From CAZCZZ01 sp964503335 (lineage in GTDB: Bacteria > Verrucomicrobiota > Kiritimatiellia > CAIVKH01), in the NCBI GenBank assembly GCA_964503335.1, contig CAZCZZ010000086.1, positions 1 to 11,679 of the forward strand: a DNA stretch of 11,679 bases, given 5' to 3'. Positions 7,801-11,679 of this stretch are shown piece after piece (positions within the stretch are counted from its first letter, which is position 1; each line of letters opens with the position of its first letter). A program made the position numbers and the translations under genes. The notes under the pieces are model-generated. The model was not told where the DNA came from. It saw only the letters and a program-made list of their open reading frames with translations, and did not search any database.

Positions 7801-8594
7801 ACTTGTTCCTCAGGGTCGGATGACACGGCCGAATCCTCGGCACGGGCATGCTCTTCCACGGTCACGGTCGGCTCAGCCGGTATCGCGGCGGCGCTCTCCT
7901 CGACGGGCACGATTTCGATATCGCCAAAGTGACTCGATTGCTGCGCCCTCAACTGCTTCAGGCGGATCAGTTCCAGCAAGGCCAGGAAGGTGCAGACCAT
8001 CTCGTAGCGATGCGTCATGCCGCCGATCAGTTCCGCTAGCGTGAAGCGCTCGCGCGTCTTCATGAGCCCCACGATCTCGTCGATCTTCTCCGCCACCGTC
8101 CAACGGTCGGCGAAGATCTCCGTCAGGCTTTCCTTCTTGATGTTCTTCAGCGCTTCGTTGAACGCGCTGATGAGGTCGAAAATGCCCACGTCGCCCAGCG
8201 TCAGGTCTTCCGCGGGTCCTAGCTCCACGCCCTCGCCCGTCCGCGTAAACACATTCTCCTGCCGGAGCTCGAGCACCTGGAGAAACGACGCTGCGTCCTT
8301 GAACTTCTTGTACTCGACCAGCTGGCGGACGAGATCCCATCGGGGATCCTCTTCCTCCTCCAACTCGGGACGCTCTTCCACCGGCAGCAACATGCGGCTC
8401 TTGATCATCATCAACGTGGCGGCCATGACGAGGAACTCGCCGGCGATGTCGAGGTCGAGCATCTTCATCACGTCGACGTACTGCATGTACGACTGCGTGA
8501 TGCGCTCGATCGGAATGTCGTAGATGTCGATCTCATCCTTCTTGATGAGATACAGCAACAGGTCGAGGGGGCCTTCAAAGACCTCGAGCTGCAC
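7797..8594 (-). CDS. scpA: Segregation and condensation protein A (ScpA kleisin), 5' end lost in assembly gap
   Basis: ScpA is the kleisin that bridges the SMC heads and binds ScpB. The visible 265 residues begin VQLEVFEGPLDLLLYLIKK, the hallmark of the kleisin N-terminal helix bundle, so only about 5-15 residues are missing at the start. Further along are IYDIPIERITQSYM, EFLVMAATLMMIKSRMLLP (a conserved ScpA segment), and the C-terminal winged helix ending near THRYEMVCTFLALLELIRL. A Glu-rich tail of some 45 residues follows, echoing the acidic tail of scpB. The start codon and ribosome site lie in the Ns. An apparent in-frame fusion to trpS across the Ns is an artefact of gap length. Confidence 0.93.
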   Translation of the reverse strand: MQLEVFEGPLDLLLYLIKKDEIDIYDIPIERITQSYMQYVDVMKMLDLDIAGEFLVMAATLMMIKSRMLLPVEERPELEEEEDPRWDLVRQLVEYKKFKDAASFLQVLELRQENVFTRTGEGVELGPAEDLTLGDVGIFDLISAFNEALKNIKKESLTEIFADRWTVAEKIDEIVGLMKTRERFTLAELIGGMTHRYEMVCTFLALLELIRLKQLRAQQSSHFGDIEIVPVEESAAAIPAEPTVTVEEHARAEDSAVSSDPEEQV

Positions 8595-8694
8595 NNNNNN
8601 NNNNNNNNNNNNNNNNNNNNNNNNNNNNNNNNNNNNNNNNNNNNNNNNNNNNNNNNNNNNNNNNNNNNNNNNNNNNNNNNNNNNNNNNNNNNNN
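8595..8694. other. Assembly gap of 100 Ns
   Basis: Exactly 100 undetermined bases, the conventional placeholder for a scaffold join of unknown length. It removes the 3' part of trpS and the 5' end of scpA. A complete TrpS is usually near 330 residues and only about 172 are visible, so the true missing stretch is probably around 500 bases rather than 100. Confidence 0.98.
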
Positions 8695-9212
8695 ACCTCG
8701 GGAATCACGAAGACGTCGCCGAAGCGATGGTTGAAGCGGATCGCCAGGTCGCGAGTCACCTCGACATGCTGCTTCTGGTCGCGTCCGACCGGGACCACGG
8801 TCGAATTCACCGCAAGGATGTCGGCCGCCATCAGAACCGGGTACGCGAACAAGCCGTGGCTCGCCTCGATGCCCTTGGCAACCTTGTCCTTATAGGAATG
8901 ACAGCGTTCAAGCAGACCCATGGGCGTGATCGTCGACAGGATCCAGCTCAGCTCTGTCACTTCGGGAACATCGCTCTGCCGGTAAAGACACGTCCGCTTG
9001 GGGTCCAAGCCGCACGCGAGGAAATCGAGGGCCACGTCGAGCGTAGCGGTGCGCAGGAACGCCGCGTCGGACACCGACGTCAGCGCATGGTAATTCGCGA
9101 TGAAGAGAAACGTCTCGCCCTTCTCCTGCAAATCCAGCGCCGGGCGCATCATGCCGAAGTAGTTGCCGATATGTAACTTGCCCGAAGGCTGTATGCCCGA
9201 AAGTGCGCGCAT
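8695..9212 (-). CDS. trpS: Tryptophanyl-tRNA synthetase, N-terminal half (3' end lost in gap)
   Basis: Class I aminoacyl-tRNA synthetase that charges tRNA-Trp. The visible 172 residues include GIQPSGKLHIGN at 6-17 with the class I signature HIGN at 14-17, FIANYHALT near the start of the fold, the segment SHGLFAYPVLMAADIL that shapes the tryptophan pocket (conserved Asp in MAADI), and VPVGRDQKQHVEVTRDLA. The second catalytic motif (KMSKS) and the anticodon-binding helices would fall in the Ns. ATG 9212 has GGAG four bases upstream. TrpS heads the scpA-scpB-pheA cluster, which ties a tryptophan-charging enzyme to the aromatic operon, though trpS next to scpA may simply be inherited gene order. 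Confidence 0.95.
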
Positions 9213-9247
9213 GAAACTCCGACTTTCCCTTGTAGAAAGCGGCGAAG

Positions 9248-9275
9248 GCTATACGGCGGCAGGCATATAGGGCAA
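9248..9275 (-). promoter_or_regulatory. Candidate promoter upstream of trpS
   Basis: On the minus strand TTGCCC (9270-9275) and TATAGC (9248-9253) are separated by 16 bases, each matching four of six sigma-70 consensus positions, and lie about 36-63 bases before the trpS ATG. A weak match; this could equally be chance. No T-box signature or other riboswitch was recognised in this leader. Confidence 0.25.
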
Positions 9276-9362
9276 GCCCGATATAGACCGCGCTCCCCTG
9301 CGGTAGACCGTCCGGAGCGGGATCGAGGCAGGGTGGATTTTCGACGCCGGCCAAAAGCCACT

Positions 9363-9485
9363 TCACACACCCAATCGTGATTCGACTTCCTTCCCCACGC
9401 CTCGGCATCGTCTCCTCAAGCCGATCAGGACAATGAGTGCGAAAGCGAAAAGCGTAGTTGAAATCACGAACGACAGTTTTGCCAT
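9363..9485 (-). CDS. Possible 40-residue single-helix membrane peptide
   Basis: An ATG-started 40-codon frame: a short polar start (MAKLS), one hydrophobic helix of about 18 residues (FVISTTLFAFALIVLIGL) followed at once by RRRCR, then a charged tail ending in RLGV. The layout, a helix bounded by positive charges, is that of a real single-pass membrane peptide with the tail in the cytoplasm. There is no visible ribosome site before the ATG. The same frame is open upstream on the other side of a single TAG (see the neighbour at 9492-9623), so this may be the second half of a broken or recoded gene. It precedes trpS by 150 bases. I recognise no family. Confidence 0.3.
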   Translation of the reverse strand: MAKLSFVISTTLFAFALIVLIGLRRRCRGVGKEVESRLGV

Positions 9486-9491
9486 CGCAGA

Positions 9492-9623
9492 CTATAGCTG
9501 CGTCAAGGGCCTCTGGCTTCTTTCCCGAACGTCGAGGGTCTGCATGGTCTTCACCGGGGGCACCGATGCAAGCAAGAGAAGCCCCATCGCATCAGGCTTC
9601 AGGACGGCAGCCTGCCCGCTCAC
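9492..9623 (-). CDS. Possible 43-residue small ORF coupled to the TerB-like gene
   Basis: A GTG start overlaps the stop of the upstream TerB-like gene as GTGA, the classic four-base coupled overlap. The frame has a hydrophobic patch MGLLLLASV near residues 13-21, then a polar stretch rich in Arg and Gln, and ends at TAG 9492-9494. Two codons later the frame reopens as the 40-residue membrane peptide. Read through, the two would give about 86 residues. No family is recognised, and the overlap is the only positive sign, so this is tentative. Confidence 0.2.
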   Translation of the reverse strand: MSGQAAVLKPDAMGLLLLASVPPVKTMQTLDVRERSQRPLTQL

Positions 9624-9632
9624 GGCTGTCCT
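9601..9632 (-). terminator. Hairpin at the end of the TerB-like gene
   Basis: AGGAC/GTCCT plus AGCC/GGCT pair around an 11-base loop, with a three-base bulge on one side, spanning the TerB-like stop codon. A second smaller stem (GAAGCC/GGCTTC, 9578-9600) follows. Neither has a proper T-run, so intrinsic termination is uncertain. The rest of 9213-9619 holds only the tiny ORFs and weak promoter listed separately. Confidence 0.25.
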
Positions 9633-10594
9633 CGAATCAGGGGCAGCAGCTGGCTCAGGTTCAGCGAGCCGGCTTTTTCACGGATGGCGCTGGCATAGTT
9701 CCCGTGCAAACCGCGTGCCTGTTCAGTGAGCGATCCGAAGAGTTGGCGGATTTCGATAGAGGAAAGCTTGCGTCCTCCGGAGTAGTATTGCTTTGCCAGC
9801 CCGCCCAAAGCCCACGTGCTCGCAAAGGACATCGCGGAGCTTGCGACTTGCTTGCCCACGGACTTGGCCATGCCGCCGCCCACCTTGCCAAGGAGTCCGC
9901 CCAGCAGCTTGCGGGCGTATCCTTCAACAACCTGAGAGGTCAAGCCCATGCCCGCCACTCCCAGCAACTCCTTGATGTGCCCGCGATCCAGTTCATGGCC
10001 ATGCGCCTTGCCGATGCGATAGACCATCTTCATCTGCAACGGAACGATGGCCATGGTGGCGAGCGAATCGGGTAGCAGTTCCAGCGCGCCGCCGAGGATG
10101 GCGTAGTTCAGGATCATTTGATCCACATCGGGCGAGGCAACCGCGGCACCGGCAGCCGTCGGCAAGGCGGGGATCGCAGGGGGCATTATGGATGCGGGTT
10201 CCGCCAGAGGTTCGAGGGCCAGGATGTCCGCTTGTTGCTCGATGCGAACGGTCTCGGTTGCGTTCAGACGGAGTTCGTGCCGGAGATCGGTGAGAAATCG
10301 CTTTTCCGAATCGTTCAGCACGTCGTCGGCTTCGCAGACGCAAACCGCCATTTCGTAGGCAAGTTGACGGGTGTCGTGTGCGGTCAGAGCCTGCGCGGCT
10401 TGTGTCGTAGAAACCTGCCGGAGCAGAACGCGATGGTAGAGCGCAGCCAGGTTCACGTCCGATTCCGGGAAATTCTCGGCGATGCGCTTCAGTTCCGCGC
10501 GTTCGACCTCGCTCTTGCCGCCGTCAGCGAACGCGGCCATCAAGGAGATCGTCAGGATGGCTTCTTTTTCGATTTCGGCAAGCGGTTGGGTCAT
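9620..10594 (-). CDS. TerB-like and DUF697-like two-domain protein
   Basis: 324 residues. The N-terminal 8-125 resembles the all-helical TerB/tellurite-resistance fold, with two acidic helix-turn segments typical of TerB metal sites: AFADGGKSEVERAEL at 21-35 and CEADDVLNDSEKRFL at 87-101. A Pro/Ala-rich linker at 130-155 leads to a C-terminal region (about 160-275) that looks like DUF697, a membrane-associated domain often attached to GTPases: NYAILGGALELLPDSLATM, then IVPLQMKMVYRIGKAHGHEL, and a Gly-rich LLGGLLGKVGGGMAKSVGKQ. Function is unknown; a membrane-stress or envelope role is a guess from relatives. No GTPase or other ter gene is visible beside it. The ATG has only a weak ribosome site (AGAG). 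It is separated from the trpS operon by the 407-base leader. Confidence 0.75.
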   Translation of the reverse strand: MTQPLAEIEKEAILTISLMAAFADGGKSEVERAELKRIAENFPESDVNLAALYHRVLLRQVSTTQAAQALTAHDTRQLAYEMAVCVCEADDVLNDSEKRFLTDLRHELRLNATETVRIEQQADILALEPLAEPASIMPPAIPALPTAAGAAVASPDVDQMILNYAILGGALELLPDSLATMAIVPLQMKMVYRIGKAHGHELDRGHIKELLGVAGMGLTSQVVEGYARKLLGGLLGKVGGGMAKSVGKQVASSAMSFASTWALGGLAKQYYSGGRKLSSIEIRQLFGSLTEQARGLHGNYASAIREKAGSLNLSQLLPLIRGQP

Positions 10595-10932
10595 AACGGT
10601 AGCTCTCTTGATTGTTGATGAACTGAAGCTGCATGGCCCCGGCTTGGACGCAAGTTGGTAAACACCGGCGGCTGGAGATGACGCGTTGAATTTTGTGCAG
10701 AGCCTACCATTTGGTGGTCTCGTGGTAAAGGTCGCCCGAGACCTTATGGCTGCTGCGAGTGGATATCTCGTCCTGTTTCCGATGTCTCAGGTCAGTTGAC
10801 TGAACTCCCCGGCTCGCCCTCTACGGGATTATCGGGTTTCCCCACCCCGCCGAGGGACTCACGTTGTCCGTTCACCGGTAGTGTGACTCATCCCACTCCA
10901 TTGTCCGGTTTCGTTTGTCGGCTATTTCTGCG
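10595..10932. other. 338 bases without a convincing gene
   Basis: Lies between the TerB-like start and the first attC-like site. Minus-strand frames give only peptides of about ten residues, and the plus-strand frame that enters from 10796 is Pro/Ser/Thr-rich and continues antisense through a better ORF. The block contains the foldable element at 10697-10756, the near-palindrome TCAGTTGACTGA at about 10793-10804 and several short GC-rich inverted repeats between 10805 and 10875. It could be the promoter region of the TerB-like gene, a decayed mobile element or a non-coding cassette. Confidence 0.5.
10697..10756 (-). other. Strong 60-nt imperfect hairpin, possible structured RNA or element end
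   Basis: GCAG/CTGC and AGCC/GGCT form an outer stem with a single bulged C, and GGTCTCG/CGAGACC (10737-10743 with 10716-10722) forms a 7-bp perfect inner stem closing a 14-base loop. The pairing is too extended for chance to be the easy explanation. It lacks the AAC/GTT boxes of the neighbouring attC-like sites and has no T-run, so it is neither a clear attC nor a clear terminator. Strand is assigned by analogy with the neighbours. Confidence 0.4.
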
Positions 10933-10996
10933 ATCGAACGTCCGCGTTCAGCCTGAGCCGGGCTTCCCGGCGATAGGCTGGGACGCGTTGTTCGGC
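10933..10996 (-). mobile_element. attC-like site C, 3' end of the membrane-protein cassette
   Basis: In minus-strand orientation it opens with GCCGAAC and closes with GTTCGAT. Paired arms are CGAAC/GTTCG (10935-10939 with 10990-10994), CGCGT/ACGCG (10943-10947 with 10983-10987), CAGCCT/AGGCTG (10949-10954 with 10975-10980) and GCCGGG/CCCGGC (10957-10962 with 10966-10971) around a CTT loop. Unpaired bases between the second and third arms are one on the left and two on the right. The stop codon of the 102-residue ORF lies inside it. Confidence 0.7.
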
Positions 10997-11256
10997 CTGT
11001 TGTCCACTTCTGGTTTCAAAGTGCGCACATCTCTTGCCGTTCTTGCCCGAGCACAGCACTCATTGGCCCGTAGGCCGATGACCGCAAAGACAGTCGCGAC
11101 AATTGCTCCTGCCAGGAATCCACACCAAAAGCCCCAAGTTGCCCTCGTTATGCCCCACGTCGCGCCCACGGCAGCAACCGCGACCAGAAAGAACAGCAAC
11201 TCGAAGAGCGTAAGCCCCTGTTTAGATATCTGATGTGTTTTCTCTTTCATTATCAT
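10948..11256 (-). CDS. Small two-helix membrane protein, cassette-borne hypothetical
   Basis: 102 residues. A short charged start (MIMKEKTHQISKQ) is followed by two hydrophobic helices, about 15-35 (LTLFELLFFLVAVAAVGATW) and 41-62 (WGFWCGFLAGAIVATVFAVI), then a polar tail beginning LRANECCARAR. The final 16 residues (from about Arg87) are encoded by the attC-like site, so they may be dispensable. Either ATG 11256 or the in-frame ATG 11250 (MKEK) could be used; neither has a strong ribosome site, and the first lies six bases from the upstream attC-like core. I recognise no family; the helix pattern is the reason to think it is real. Membrane proteins of this size are common among cassette ORFs. 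Confidence 0.6.
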   Translation of the reverse strand: MIMKEKTHQISKQGLTLFELLFFLVAVAAVGATWGITRATWGFWCGFLAGAIVATVFAVIGLRANECCARARTARDVRTLKPEVDNRPNNASQPIAGKPGSG

Positions 11257-11261
11257 CTTCG

Positions 11262-11324
11262 GCCGAACGTTGCAGATGACCGGACCCCGCGCTTCGTGGG
11301 GTAAGGTCAGGCTGCTGGTTGGAA
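11262..11324 (-). mobile_element. attC-like site A, 3' end of the zinc-protein cassette
   Basis: In minus-strand orientation it opens TTCCAAC and closes GTTCGGC. Paired arms are CAAC-type boxes (11263-11268 with 11318-11322, one bulged base), GCAG/CTGC (11272-11275 with 11312-11315), TGACC/GGTCA (11277-11281 with 11305-11309) and ACCCCGC/GTGGGGT (11284-11290 with 11296-11302) closing a GCTTC loop. The bases between inner arms are one on the left and two on the right, the same asymmetry as in site C. The outer boxes deviate by one base from the RYYYAAC/GTTRRRY consensus. Confidence 0.65.
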
Positions 11325-11335
11325 TTCTTCATTAT

Positions 11336-11623
11336 TCAGTCGAAGAGTAGGGAAAACCATCCCCACATAGCTCCGTCGACTTTCCCCTCACGCATTGCCG
11401 CCCTCAGTTCCTTGTCTTTGGCTGCTCCGTCGTTGCCGCGAAGTATTCCGGTTATCGCCGAAAGTTCTCCTCTATCGAGCCAGAGACCATGCTGTTTGCA
11501 CACGTCGACTGATATTGTGTGAACATCTGTTTTGGTCATGCCCGTTCCGCAAACGGGGCACCGACGTTCGCCCTCACCCATCTCAGTCGATCCCGTTTGC
11601 ATACTCTTCATACTATTTGTCAT
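11336..11623 (-). CDS. zf-TFIIB-like zinc-ribbon protein, cassette-borne
   Basis: 95 residues. The core RRCPVCGTGM then SVDVCKQHGLWLDRGEL (about 38-54) matches the zf-TFIIB zinc-binding domain: C22-x2-C25 and C42-x2-H45, followed by the typical WLDRGEL. Such domains occur in many small bacterial proteins of unknown role; RNA or protein binding is only a guess. A C-terminal Lys/Glu-rich helix ends in MWGWFSLLFD, a hydrophobic tail. Candidate starts are ATG 11623, which overlaps the core of the upstream attC-like site (GTTGGAATG), or in-frame ATGs at 11611 and 11602. All are upstream of the domain. The stop is followed 11 bases later by attC-like site A. Family call is good, function unknown. 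Confidence 0.75.
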   Translation of the reverse strand: MTNSMKSMQTGSTEMGEGERRCPVCGTGMTKTDVHTISVDVCKQHGLWLDRGELSAITGILRGNDGAAKDKELRAAMREGKVDGAMWGWFSLLFD

Positions 11624-11679
11624 TCCAACGTCCAGGTTGAGAAACCCGACGCTTCGGCGGGTATTTCTCCAACCTGTTG
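11623..11679 (-). mobile_element. attC-like site B, truncated by the window end
   Basis: In minus-strand orientation it closes with GACGTTGGAA. Paired arms are CAGGTTG/CAACCTG (11633-11639 with 11670-11676) and AGAAA/TTTCT (11640-11644 with 11664-11668) with an extra C at 11669, then CCCG/CGGG (11645-11648 with 11658-11661) and a CGCTTCG tip. CAA (11626-11628) can pair with the last three bases TTG of the window. The extra base is on the right, as in sites A and C. The opening R box is cut off, so completeness is unverified. Confidence 0.6.

Larger units (their letters stand above)
10933..11679 (-). mobile_element. Candidate integron gene-cassette array (two cassettes, cut by the window end)
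   Basis: Three attC-like palindromes alternate with two short ORFs, all oriented the same way: partial attC, zinc-protein ORF, attC, membrane-protein ORF, attC in minus-strand order. Cassette lengths measured core to core are about 361 and 329 bases, and each ORF starts within about six bases of the preceding core site, which is how cassettes are packed. Neither ORF has a visible promoter. No integrase (intI) or attI is present; by array polarity they would lie above 11679. The pattern of sites is seen directly; calling it an integron is inference. Confidence 0.6.

Noticed and set aside
9213..9362. T-box or other amino acid-sensing leader before trpS
   Set aside because: No T-box TGGNACCGCG-like sequence, no clear terminator/antiterminator pair and no run of Trp codons was found.
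8908..9408. 166-residue minus-strand frame with a good GAGGAG ribosome site upstream of and overlapping trpS
   Set aside because: It overlaps about 300 bases of trpS in another frame, and trpS is certain. The protein has no recognisable motif, and its apparent ribosome site lies within the codons of the small membrane peptide frame.
10796..11233. 145-residue plus-strand frame across the cassette region
   Set aside because: Pro/Ser/Thr-rich composition with no motif, runs antisense through the two-helix membrane ORF and through attC-like site C. The minus-strand frame has clear membrane helices.
10933..11679. CRISPR array or plain terminators as an explanation of the repeated palindromes
   Set aside because: The palindromes differ in sequence and are spaced about 330-360 bp apart around ORFs, unlike CRISPR repeats; none has a T-run, and they share box, spacer and asymmetry features that terminators do not need.

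Overview
The window reads as a bacterial chromosome fragment in which every convincing gene lies on the minus strand, so transcription runs from high to low coordinates. A run of exactly 100 Ns (8595-8694) marks a join between two contigs, so this is draft or metagenome-assembled sequence. The gene order trpS-scpA-scpB-pheA-hisC-aroF-tyrA-aroA-cmk-plsC, the fused chorismate mutase/prephenate dehydratase, the Thermotoga-type DAHP synthase and a 9-bp CGGTCGGAT repeat would suit the Verrucomicrobiota/Kiritimatiellota/Lentisphaerota/Omnitrophota group. That placement is inference from general familiarity and cannot be proved from the window.

Region 1 (100-6950) is a tightly packed aromatic amino acid operon. 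In transcription order it holds pheA (chorismate to phenylpyruvate), hisC (aminotransferase), aroF (first shikimate step), tyrA (prephenate to 4-hydroxyphenylpyruvate) and aroA (EPSP synthase), followed by cmk (CMP kinase) and plsC (phospholipid acyltransferase). Neighbours overlap or lie 1-11 bases apart, except for a 60-base pheA-hisC gap that carries four 9-bp repeats.

Region 2 (6928-9212) holds scpB and scpA, the non-SMC condensin subunits, and the N-terminal half of trpS. The N gap removes the 3' half of trpS and the 5' end of scpA, and it artificially joins the two in one reading frame. pheA starts inside the acidic tail of scpB, behind a perfect AGGAGG, so the chromosome-segregation and aromatic genes appear to form one transcription unit.

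Region 3 (9213-10594) contains a leader with two tiny same-frame ORFs separated by an amber codon, then a gene for a two-domain TerB-like plus DUF697-like protein.

Region 4 (10595-11679) looks like accessory DNA. Three imperfect palindromes (10933-10996, 11262-11324 and 11623 to the window end) have the architecture of integron attC sites: AAC/GTT outer boxes, paired inner arms with the surplus unpaired bases always on the same side, and a GC-rich tip. They separate two short minus-strand ORFs, a two-helix membrane protein and a zf-TFIIB-like zinc protein, giving two candidate gene cassettes of about 330 and 360 bp. No integrase is in the window; one would be expected beyond 11679. Between the array and the TerB-like gene are about 340 bases with no convincing gene but with a strong 60-nt foldable element.
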